Below, one piece after another: positions 1 through 5,984 of a DNA stretch of 5,984 nt. The position numbers and the translations under genes were made by a program. Position 1 is the stretch's first letter; the number at the start of each line of letters is the position of its first letter. Source of the stretch: Verrucomicrobiota bacterium (lineage in GTDB: Bacteria; Verrucomicrobiota; Kiritimatiellia; Kiritimatiellales; Tichowtungiaceae). A model generated the notes under the pieces. It worked only from the letters and a program-made list of their open reading frames with translations. It did no database searches and was not told where the DNA came from. The stretch lies in contig JADYZA010000174.1 of assembly GCA_020853375.1 (NCBI GenBank), positions 1 to 5,984 on the forward strand, given 5' to 3'.

Positions 1-338
1 CGATGTCGGTTTCGTTCGCGTTGCGCGCGGCGTTCCGCCACCTCCATCTACAAACTTTCAAGGCCGGGAAAAACATCAACTTTGTTACATCGGTTAAACC
101 AGATCCGATCAAGCCAGAAAAAGCCGCCGCACACATTCGGCTGGTGCTGGAATATCTGGCCGAACATCCCGGTTCAACTCGCGAACAACTGGTTGAAGGA
201 TTGCAACCTGGCACGGCCAAAGATACGCCGGAAGTGCACGGAATTCTAAATCCGTTGCGCTGGCTGATTGAGAAGGGGCACATCATCGAGTTCTTCAACG
301 GCACGCTGTCTGTTCCTTCGCACCGCAGTCGCCATTAG
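1..338 (+). CDS. Hypothetical protein with winged-helix-like C-terminus, probably 5'-truncated by the window edge
   Basis: The frame is open from the first bases to a TAG at 336-338. An ATG at 3-5 is the first complete codon, but nothing upstream is visible to judge a ribosome binding site. The sequence already looks like protein interior there (SVSFALRAAFRHLHLQTFKAG), so the real start is probably outside the window. Numbered from that ATG, residues 40-105 alternate amphipathic helices (AAAHIRLVLEYLAEHPGSTR, then PEVHGILNPLRWLIEKGHII) and end in a short beta-like stretch, FFNGTLSVP. This is the order expected of a winged helix-turn-helix fold. The 'KAGKNINFV' and 'HIRLVLEYL' segments resemble C-termini of small PVC-bacterial hypothetical proteins I recall, but I cannot name a family. 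The fold might bind DNA or serve protein contacts, and no function is claimed. The gene converges on the minus-strand gene that ends at 349. Confidence 0.7.
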   Translation, partial: MSVSFALRAAFRHLHLQTFKAGKNINFVTSVKPDPIKPEKAAAHIRLVLEYLAEHPGSTREQLVEGLQPGTAKDTPEVHGILNPLRWLIEKGHIIEFFNGTLSVPSHRSRH

Positions 339-348
339 GCGAGATGCG

Positions 349-2160
349 TTACGATTTCTTATTCGGCGCGTTACGGGTGTTCTTCTTGAACTGCGCGGCG
401 GACAGAAGTGTATGAGCCGAAACAGGAAATTTTTTACGGCCCCACACGGCACTGAATCCCTGTCGGATTTTTGTCATCATCGGCTTGGCTTTCTTGTTCA
501 GCCAGTGCGCTAGATTAAACGTGATGTCGAAAATCAAGTGTTCCAGCAGTGCTCCGGGCTTTCCAAAGACTGGAACTTTGCGCGCCAGTTCGCCGTGTTG
601 CCACATATGAACTTTATCGCTCAGCCATTGTTTTCGGAACGAAGCGCCGGTGATGAAGTTTTTCAGAAAGACGCATTGGTTCCGCAGTTTTCTGGCGATC
701 AAGGTTGGGCGCAAAACGGCGCGGTGCAGGGTGAGCGGCAGTAGTCTCAGTGTGAAACGCTCAAGTGTGAACAGCGCTGGAATTTTTAGTAGAAAATCGA
801 TGTGCTTTTCATCCACCCGGCCAGCGCGGTGCCAGACGATCAGATGGTTCGCGGCATCAGCGCGTCGGGCGGCATTCCGGTACTCTTTGCTGTTTCTGAT
901 TTCGGTGAAATGTTCGCGCCAAGCCGTATGACCCCAGCGTTTGCGGATGCGGTTTCCAAGGATTGGAAGAGCACCCAGCAGATAGAAACTGGCGAAGCGG
1001 AGCCCGCCATGTTGGAGTTTCGCGGCGAAAGCCAGATCGATAAGCTCGGCGGCGAGATATCCTTCAATGAGTCCGGCGCGGACATCGTTACGGAGTTCTG
1101 CTTCACTCAGAAGTAACGAGCCATGATGAGCCATGTCGGGAAGCGAACGGCGGTAGGCGCGGTCCTGTTCGAAGAATTCGTCGATCGAAAGCATCATTCC
1201 GGCAAATAGAGATTCGTGGGCTTCGATAAAATTCTGCATTTTCGCTATGTCAATCCGATCGAACTGAACGGATGTGCCGCGGTTGATGATGCCGTCGTAA
1301 ATCAGTTTGAGGTCGCCCGGACTCGTTGGAAGCCACGGGAGCAGGGCGATTCCGGCGCGGAAATTCACGGCGCAAAGACCTTCATCGGGGCCGTTCGCGT
1401 TCTGGAGGTCGGTCCGCTTAAGCACATTGGTCTGGCTTCGCATCGTCCACCATTCGTACTGGCGGGCCAGTTCCGCGGCACCCATTTCGTAAAGAAGCTC
1501 AACCATGCCGGACATGAAGCGGCGCTTGGCAATATATTCCGGGCTTCCGGCTTCATTCAGCGGAATGGTTTTCCAGTGCCTGCGTCCCTTGAAATCAATG
1601 TCGGCTTCAAGCTGCCACATTCGGCCCTCGACCCATTCAGTAATTTCTCCGTATGAGTTCAAGCGAGTGTCGTAGAAAGAGGCGTAGACGTCTGCAACGG
1701 CAGTTTCGCATCCGAATTTAAGTTTCGCTGCGCGGCGTACCAGTTTCTGGAAAATCAAACCTGCCCGGCAGGCGCTGTAGTTGACTTGCGCGCTGAAAGG
1801 GCCTTGGAAGGCCAGCCGGAACGCTGTGTCGCGGAGCCACACCGTGAAAGCGTCCGGAGGAAGCATAATCCTGACGGTATAAAGCCGACCGGGCTCCAGT
1901 CCGTCAATGCGGCGGGCGGCGGGCAGGTTGAGCGAAGTCAGGCGGCAACGGTAGCTTTGTCCGCTAGAACCGCCGCCCAGAAACTCTTCAATCAGTAAAA
2001 CGGCGGAGCCATAGACTGCCGGAGAAACTCCTTGAATGCGCACAGTCAGTTCATCGCCAGCTTCGTGGCGGGTGAGGCGATGTCCCGTTTTCAGCGCGGG
2101 GTCGTTGGCGGCTTCAAACAGTTTTGCACAGAGGTCTTTGGAGTACTCGATCTTTGACAT
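349..2160 (-). CDS. Hypothetical protein, possible degenerate protein-kinase-like fold (pseudokinase candidate)
   Basis: This is a 603-residue frame from an ATG at 2158-2160 to a TAA at 349-351. The frame extends upstream to a TTG at 2251-2253, but those 31 codons overlap the candidate promoter. The ATG has a weak Shine-Dalgarno-like GGAAAG four bases upstream, so I prefer it. No signal peptide is seen. A kinase-like reading rests on ordered landmarks: a glycine-rich stretch GGGSSG (62-67), VRIM (96-99) where a beta-3 lysine would lie, a hinge-like ITEWVEG (173-179), QTNVLK (243-248) resembling a catalytic-loop Asn, and VNFRAG (265-270) at the place of a metal-binding Asp-Phe-Gly. If the alignment is right, the beta-3 Lys is Arg97, the catalytic-loop Asp is absent and the metal Asp is Asn266. 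Residues 385-603 are basic and helical, with moderately hydrophobic stretches (389-402, 457-480, 537-550) that may associate with membrane, as in UbiB-type proteins. The coding call is strong. The fold is an inference, and it may instead be an unrelated PVC-specific family. Confidence 0.85.
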   Translation of the reverse strand: MSKIEYSKDLCAKLFEAANDPALKTGHRLTRHEAGDELTVRIQGVSPAVYGSAVLLIEEFLGGGSSGQSYRCRLTSLNLPAARRIDGLEPGRLYTVRIMLPPDAFTVWLRDTAFRLAFQGPFSAQVNYSACRAGLIFQKLVRRAAKLKFGCETAVADVYASFYDTRLNSYGEITEWVEGRMWQLEADIDFKGRRHWKTIPLNEAGSPEYIAKRRFMSGMVELLYEMGAAELARQYEWWTMRSQTNVLKRTDLQNANGPDEGLCAVNFRAGIALLPWLPTSPGDLKLIYDGIINRGTSVQFDRIDIAKMQNFIEAHESLFAGMMLSIDEFFEQDRAYRRSLPDMAHHGSLLLSEAELRNDVRAGLIEGYLAAELIDLAFAAKLQHGGLRFASFYLLGALPILGNRIRKRWGHTAWREHFTEIRNSKEYRNAARRADAANHLIVWHRAGRVDEKHIDFLLKIPALFTLERFTLRLLPLTLHRAVLRPTLIARKLRNQCVFLKNFITGASFRKQWLSDKVHMWQHGELARKVPVFGKPGALLEHLIFDITFNLAHWLNKKAKPMMTKIRQGFSAVWGRKKFPVSAHTLLSAAQFKKNTRNAPNKKS

Positions 2161-2164
2161 AGGG

Positions 2165-2170
2165 CTTTCC
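2165..2170 (-). promoter_or_regulatory. Weak Shine-Dalgarno-like site that decides the start of the 603-residue protein
   Basis: On the minus strand GGAAAG lies four bases before the ATG at 2158-2160. The match to the anti-Shine-Dalgarno core is partial and the spacing short. It still favours this ATG over the in-frame TTG at 2251-2253, which lies upstream of the candidate promoter. Confidence 0.4.
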
Positions 2171-2187
2171 GCAAAAATAACGGGCGC

Positions 2188-2216
2188 ACTATGGCACATT
2201 TTCCGAGGGTTGAAAA
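2188..2216 (-). promoter_or_regulatory. Candidate sigma-70-type promoter for the 603-residue protein gene
   Basis: Read on the minus strand, TTTTCA (2216-2211) and CATAGT (2193-2188) are separated by 17 bases. Each matches four of six consensus positions, and the -10 box ends 27 bases before the ATG. The position fits, because it sits between the terminator of the upstream gene and this start codon. The boxes are weak, and bacteria of this group may use diverged promoters, so this is only a candidate. Confidence 0.3.
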
Positions 2217-2222
2217 TTTTCA
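2211..2222. promoter_or_regulatory. 12-base perfect palindrome, possible operator
   Basis: TGAAAATTTTCA is identical to its reverse complement. It overlaps the candidate -35 box of the minus-strand gene, where a dimeric repressor could block RNA polymerase. A short AT-rich palindrome can also arise by chance, and no regulator gene is visible nearby. The operator role is inference. Confidence 0.3.
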
Positions 2223-2274
2223 GTTCATTTTTTCCAAAGTTAGGAATCGGCAACTGGAATTAAGGCTTAATCCG

Positions 2275-2311
2275 AAAAAGGCGTGGTTCTATTTTAAGAA
2301 CCACGCCTTTT
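2275..2311 (-). terminator. Strong intrinsic terminator downstream of the glycoside hydrolase gene
   Basis: Two 15-base arms, 2276-2290 and 2297-2311, are perfect inverted repeats with the core GGCGTGGTTCT / AGAACCACGCC and a six-base loop (2291-2296). On the minus strand the hairpin is followed by a run of five T (the complement of 2275-2279), the classical Rho-independent pattern. It starts 38 bases after the TAA of the minus-strand hydrolase gene, which it very likely terminates. The plus-strand copy also ends in TTTT, so it could act in both directions. It isolates the hydrolase gene transcriptionally from the next minus-strand gene. Confidence 0.92.
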
Positions 2312-2349
2312 GGGGCTGGGCTGTGAGCCATGGTAGCTCCGCCTAGTCG

Positions 2350-5300
2350 TTACTTGATTTTAAGGTAAACAATGCTGTAGGCCTTCACGTCTTCCTTTTT
2401 GACTGTGATTCTGACATAGCCATTGTTCATGTCTTTCACGTCAACAGGTCGCTGACCTTCATAGTCGGGTGAGGCGATAAAGGCATCCGTTGCGGCGCAA
2501 CGGATGTCGAGTACGACATCGCTGTCCAGCGCCGGGAAAGCATCGCCCGGTTTTTTCGCCGGAATCACATCATCCAATTTGAGATTGGCCGATCCGCGCG
2601 CGTTAAGCAGGTTGATCAGAATGAATTTCCCTGCTGCGTCATTCTGGCGTTTGGTGGCGACGATCACTTTTTCAGGAAGAGTCACGGCTTGGACGTTGTA
2701 CGTTTTTCCACCCGCACGATCCACCAACGACAGGAGCAGTTCCGCCAGAGGTTTATTCATCTGGAAAACCCATTTGTCGCCGGACGTTTTTTCCGCTTCA
2801 TAGTTTGCCCCACCCAATGAGCAGGCAATGTAGATGCACTTCCCTTTACCATAGCTGTTTTCGGTGATGGCCGGATTGATGCTTCCGTCAGCAGAAACAA
2901 AATCGGCATATTTTACCGCTGTGGTTGGAACAACCTTCACGCCGCTGTTGGGGAACGTATATTTCTCGCCGGTTTCGCACAGCTTGATGGTCAGAGGGCC
3001 TTTTAGTCCCATTTCTGCCAGCTTGACCCCAGCAACATCTGCCAGCGCGAAATCGGGAAGCAAGTCGCCGAGTTCGTCCTGTGTTGACGTATTTGCCGTC
3101 ATGATCAATTGACCACCGGCCGCCACATATTCTTTTACTGCCGCAACCTCCGCCGCCGAAAGACATCCGACCGAAGCCAGCACGAGGGTTTTGTATTTCG
3201 AGAGATTTTTTGCATTCAGGCTTCTATCGACCAGAAAGTCGTTCTGTATGCCGCGGTCTGTCATGATCTCAGAAAATGCGAGAAGATCAGGAACACTGCC
3301 GAAATTCTTTTCAAAATCCTTTGATGCACTGGAGAAGAACACGGCGACGTCGGACAACGGCGCGGCAACGCCAATCTTCATGCGGTTCGGCCAATTCTGG
3401 TAACGCTTCATATCGACACCGGGAATTGTCTCCATCCACGTTGTCTGGAGATTCATATGATTCAGAACCCAGCCGAAATAGGCTATGTTCGGATCTCCCA
3501 CGGGATAGACCAGACCGTAGACATTTGAGCCGCAGAGGTCGCCTACCGCCGAGAACAGTTTCCGGAAGGCATACACACTACGCCAAGCATCGAAAACGTT
3601 GCGCGACATGATTTCTGTGCCGATGAAATCACGCCCACGGGCGGCTTCGATGATACTTCCGCCGCCTCCGAGGGTTGCGTAGGAGCTGTAAAGTCCGTAG
3701 TGGGTGGTGTAGGTAAGGATTGAAATGTTAGGATTTTCTGCCCGGAGTATATTACGGGTTTCCACATTCCAGTCGCCCAAGGAAGTCTGGCGCCATTGCA
3801 TCCACTTCCGCCAGATTTTGCTGTTCATATTTTGCAAGTCGGGCGATGAAGGATCGCGTGGTAACACCATGCCAGTGGCGCGGGTGAACGCATCGCGGCA
3901 GTAATCACAGCCACAAAAGGTATTATCAACATAACTCACCTCGTCAATCATGAAGGCGTCGACTCCGGTTTCACGGGCATAACGTGCAATGCGCCCTCTC
4001 AGTTCGCGGTTGAACTCGGGGTTGTTAAGGCACATGGCGTTCAAGGTTGGAATGTTGCCAGATACAGAGCGCATCAGCCACTCGGGGTGATCCAGCAGAT
4101 AAGCTGAACCATCGGCATGGCTGAGAACAATGGGAGCATCCATGTGGTGCATAACCTTCATACCCTCTTTATGCGCCTTGTCCACGATCAGTCGGCCCAT
4201 GTCAATCGCCTCGTCCCAGCGTTTGGTTTGAGACAGATTCCAGAAGAATATTCCTTCATTGATTACAGTGAACCCGCTATCTTTCAAGTCCTTCACGCGC
4301 TTCTCTACAAGTTCCGGTGTATTGAACTCAAAGCTGGTTGCGCCATGTCCGCCGTCACACCAGTTGCCCATGGCAAAAGACCGGTGCCAGTCATTGGCGT
4401 TGGGATCCTTCACCGGTTTTACTACTTTGATATTGCGCGAGTATTCCGGCTTGATGCCCACATCCGGCTCAAACAGGCCGGGGACGACCCAAAGTTTGCG
4501 GGAAACGAAGAAATCTTCGTTTTCCTGGATGTACGTTTGAACTGCGATGGTTTGCACCGCCCAAGAAGCGCCTTGAAACTCAAGTTTCACTTTGTCCTCG
4601 GGTGAACGAACCTGCGTTGAAACGACCAGTGTTTTGGTTTTCCCTGCCTCGACCTTGATGTTCTGCTCCTTGACCTTTCCATTGACGATCAGTTGAAACG
4701 GTCCGACGTCCTGGGTTGGGTGTCCGCAGGAAATGGTGGCAATTTGCCAACCTGGCCGGACAACCGCGCTGAACGCGGCCGGTTTTCCTGCCGGACTGAA
4801 AACGCAGTTGCCGAAAATATTTTTTTCGCTCTTAGAAACCAGTTCCAGACCGGTTGCATCGCCCCAGCCATAACCCCTGTCGGAATTAAAAAGTTTCAGA
4901 TCGCCGCGTCCGGTATCGGAAGGCGCGCGTGTTCCGAAGGAAAGAAACAATTGAGGACCCGGAGTTCCTTTGGAATAGGTCCAGCCGGTGGAATACGGAT
5001 GCTTCTGTTCAAAGTCATATTCACCTTCATAAATCAGTATTTTAGACGAATACAACCCGCCTGTACGATGATCGGCGCGACTGAATGGTATAATTACAAG
5101 GTATGCACCTTCACGATAGACGGCGGCAACGCCCATTGGCTCTCCGCTGTGCGGATAATCTGTGTACATCTGCGAAACGCCGAGCGGATTAAAGTCGAAC
5201 ACAAGTTTTACTTTGTCGCTACGCAGAGCAAAGAACCGGATTTGTCCATTAATGGCTTTTTCGGGCATTGACTGGTTGATTGTTCCGGTGATCTCACTGG

Positions 5301-5984
5301 TTTTTGAGGCCCGTCCGACCACGGCTTTGTATGTAGCGCCGTCTAGCAGTTTTAACGGCAGGTAGATGCGGTACGCTTTCAGATTTGTATTTGCGCCGTT
5401 GTAATCGGCCCGGAGTGTCATCTCGATGCCGGACGGGCCAAGAACCACTTCTTTACGGTAATTCAGCTGGGGATCGCCCTGTCTCAGCACGTTCCAAGTG
5501 GTTTTTCCATCGACGACACCAGCCAGAGTCGTTGCGCCGTTACCGTCATCTACGGATAAGAAATCTTTCTCAATCAGAGTTTGGCCGTGATATTTGATTT
5601 CCAGATTCTTCTGCTGAGTGACGCTAAAAATGGTTTGTTGATTTTCAGATATTGCGGCTACGGTCGGAGCAGATGGCATCGTGTATAGTTTAACTGATGC
5701 TGAGGTGATGACTATTGGATTGGCAGGCTTGGCGTTGGACGTATCTTTAAACGTGATGGTGTTTTCGCCTTCTTCGCAAAGACTGTCTATACGGACTGAG
5801 AATTTGAAAGGATCGGTGCCAGCTGTAAGGCAATACGGAGATGAAGCCGGGTAGGGATTTTTTATATTAGGCGCGTTATAAATATTCATTCCGGCAGCAG
5901 TTAGAAAACTCCATGAACGTCCGTCCGCGATGGTGAATTTCTCTGGACGGTCTATCAGGGCAATGGTAACCGGTTTGCCGTTTA
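2350..5984 (-). CDS. Large putative glycoside hydrolase (GHL6/GH42-like TIM barrel plus beta-galactosidase trimerisation domain), N-terminus outside the window
   Basis: The frame ends at a TAA (2350-2352) and is open to the right edge. The ATG at 5887-5889 is internal: 31 more in-frame codons precede it (NGKPVTIALIDRPEKFTIAD and onward) with no stop, so at least 1210 residues are visible and the true start and any signal peptide are lost. Numbering from that Met: residues 1-490 are beta-rich with no recognised motif, probably beta-sandwich or carbohydrate-binding domains. Residues 500-835 look like a TIM barrel (RVKDLKDSGFTVINEGIFFW, then KAHKEGMKVMHHMDAP, CLNNPEF, DAFMIDEVSY). C659-x-C661-x2-C664 directly follows, as in many uncharacterised bacterial GHL6-type hydrolases. 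Residues 838-1055 resemble the Rossmann-like beta-galactosidase trimerisation domain of GH42 (FSEIMTDRGI, VKEYVAAGGQLIMTAN). Residues 1060-1179 form a small beta domain. The likely role is hydrolysis of a glycan, probably outside the cytoplasm. Substrate and linkage are unknown. Candidate acidic residues are D649, E650 and E759. GH29-like or another clan member is possible. Confidence 0.9.
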   Translation of the reverse strand, partial: NGKPVTIALIDRPEKFTIADGRSWSFLTAAGMNIYNAPNIKNPYPASSPYCLTAGTDPFKFSVRIDSLCEEGENTITFKDTSNAKPANPIVITSASVKLYTMPSAPTVAAISENQQTIFSVTQQKNLEIKYHGQTLIEKDFLSVDDGNGATTLAGVVDGKTTWNVLRQGDPQLNYRKEVVLGPSGIEMTLRADYNGANTNLKAYRIYLPLKLLDGATYKAVVGRASKTSEITGTINQSMPEKAINGQIRFFALRSDKVKLVFDFNPLGVSQMYTDYPHSGEPMGVAAVYREGAYLVIIPFSRADHRTGGLYSSKILIYEGEYDFEQKHPYSTGWTYSKGTPGPQLFLSFGTRAPSDTGRGDLKLFNSDRGYGWGDATGLELVSKSEKNIFGNCVFSPAGKPAAFSAVVRPGWQIATISCGHPTQDVGPFQLIVNGKVKEQNIKVEAGKTKTLVVSTQVRSPEDKVKLEFQGASWAVQTIAVQTYIQENEDFFVSRKLWVVPGLFEPDVGIKPEYSRNIKVVKPVKDPNANDWHRSFAMGNWCDGGHGATSFEFNTPELVEKRVKDLKDSGFTVINEGIFFWNLSQTKRWDEAIDMGRLIVDKAHKEGMKVMHHMDAPIVLSHADGSAYLLDHPEWLMRSVSGNIPTLNAMCLNNPEFNRELRGRIARYARETGVDAFMIDEVSYVDNTFCGCDYCRDAFTRATGMVLPRDPSSPDLQNMNSKIWRKWMQWRQTSLGDWNVETRNILRAENPNISILTYTTHYGLYSSYATLGGGGSIIEAARGRDFIGTEIMSRNVFDAWRSVYAFRKLFSAVGDLCGSNVYGLVYPVGDPNIAYFGWVLNHMNLQTTWMETIPGVDMKRYQNWPNRMKIGVAAPLSDVAVFFSSASKDFEKNFGSVPDLLAFSEIMTDRGIQNDFLVDRSLNAKNLSKYKTLVLASVGCLSAAEVAAVKEYVAAGGQLIMTANTSTQDELGDLLPDFALADVAGVKLAEMGLKGPLTIKLCETGEKYTFPNSGVKVVPTTAVKYADFVSADGSINPAITENSYGKGKCIYIACSLGGANYEAEKTSGDKWVFQMNKPLAELLLSLVDRAGGKTYNVQAVTLPEKVIVATKRQNDAAGKFILINLLNARGSANLKLDDVIPAKKPGDAFPALDSDVVLDIRCAATDAFIASPDYEGQRPVDVKDMNNGYVRITVKKEDVKAYSIVYLKIK
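2725..3378 (-). other. Beta-galactosidase trimerisation-like domain within the hydrolase
   Basis: About residues 838-1055 form an alternating alpha/beta (flavodoxin or glutamine-amidotransferase-like) region that follows the barrel, as in GH42 enzymes. It carries KIGVAAPLSDVAVFFSS, a helix leading to FSEIMTDRGIQNDFLVD, KYKTLVLASVGCLSAAEV, VKEYVAAGGQLIMTAN, and later the strand-like GKGKCIYIACSLG. In GH42 this domain has no catalytic role and builds the oligomer. Confidence 0.6.
3385..4392 (-). other. TIM-barrel-like catalytic domain within the hydrolase
   Basis: This spans about residues 500-835, numbered from the internal Met at 5887-5889. Alternating strand and helix segments carry typical barrel-end motifs: NEGIFFW (544-550), MKVMHHMDAP (577-586), LNAMCLNNPEF (616-626), GVDAFMIDEVSY (642-653), ISILTYTTHYG (722-732) and DFIGTEIMSR (754-763). 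The boundaries are estimated by eye. Confidence 0.65.

Noticed and set aside
2..52. Frame 2 reading DVGFVRVARG at the left edge, faintly like the GFRVxR end of formylglycine-generating-enzyme-type proteins
   Set aside because: The match is short and needs an inserted residue. The overlapping frame that continues to 338 gives a longer and more coherent protein.
1216..1656. 146-codon plus-strand open frame antisense to the 603-residue protein
   Set aside because: It overlaps the kinase-like motifs on the other strand and its translation shows no family features.
2161..2253. N-terminal extension of the 603-residue protein to the TTG at 2251-2253
   Set aside because: The start is a TTG with no clear ribosome binding site. 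The extension covers the candidate promoter and palindrome, and the extra 31 residues look like translated intergenic sequence.
2312..2349. Short imperfect hairpin (GAGC / GCTC) just after the hydrolase stop codon
   Set aside because: The stem is only four or five base pairs with no T-run. The strong terminator at 2275-2311 explains transcription end here.
4117..4605. 162-codon plus-strand open frame antisense to the hydrolase barrel
   Set aside because: It is complementary to conserved catalytic-domain sequence and has no domain-like pattern of its own, so it is a shadow.
4693..5271. 192-codon plus-strand open frame antisense to the hydrolase
   Set aside because: It lies wholly inside the strongly protein-like minus-strand frame. 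Its translation has no recognisable motif and looks like a codon-bias shadow.

Overview
The window holds three protein-coding genes and one intergenic control region. The base composition is balanced. All three reading frames look like PVC-superphylum proteins (Verrucomicrobiota, Kiritimatiellota, Lentisphaerota or Planctomycetota). This placement is an inference from the style of the proteins: a very large hydrolase with a GHL6/GH42-like barrel and a Cys-x-Cys-x2-Cys motif, plus two hypothetical proteins that resemble PVC proteins I recall. It does not rest on a marker gene. I see no rRNA, tRNA, CRISPR array, insertion sequence, integrase or defence gene.

Layout. (1) Positions 1-338, plus strand: the 3' end of a small conserved hypothetical protein with a winged-helix-like C-terminus, probably cut by the window edge. 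(2) Positions 349-2160, minus strand: a 603-residue hypothetical protein that I read tentatively as a degenerate protein-kinase-like (UbiB/aminoglycoside-kinase-like) protein lacking the usual catalytic residues. It converges on gene 1 with only 10 bases between the stop codons. (3) Positions 2161-2349: an intergenic control region with a strong intrinsic terminator for the upstream minus-strand gene, and then a 12-base perfect palindrome overlapping a weak candidate promoter for gene 2. (4) Positions 2350-5984, minus strand: a giant putative glycoside hydrolase, open to the right edge of the window. It has beta-rich N-terminal domains, a TIM-barrel-like catalytic domain, a beta-galactosidase-trimerisation (GH42-like) domain and a small C-terminal beta domain.

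How the parts relate. The terminator separates genes 4 and 2, so they are probably distinct transcription units although they share a strand. Nothing visible ties the hydrolase to its neighbours in one pathway. No transporter, sulfatase or regulator of a polysaccharide-utilisation locus is seen, though the window ends inside the hydrolase gene. The points most worth following are the uncharacterised hydrolase family and the pseudokinase-like protein.
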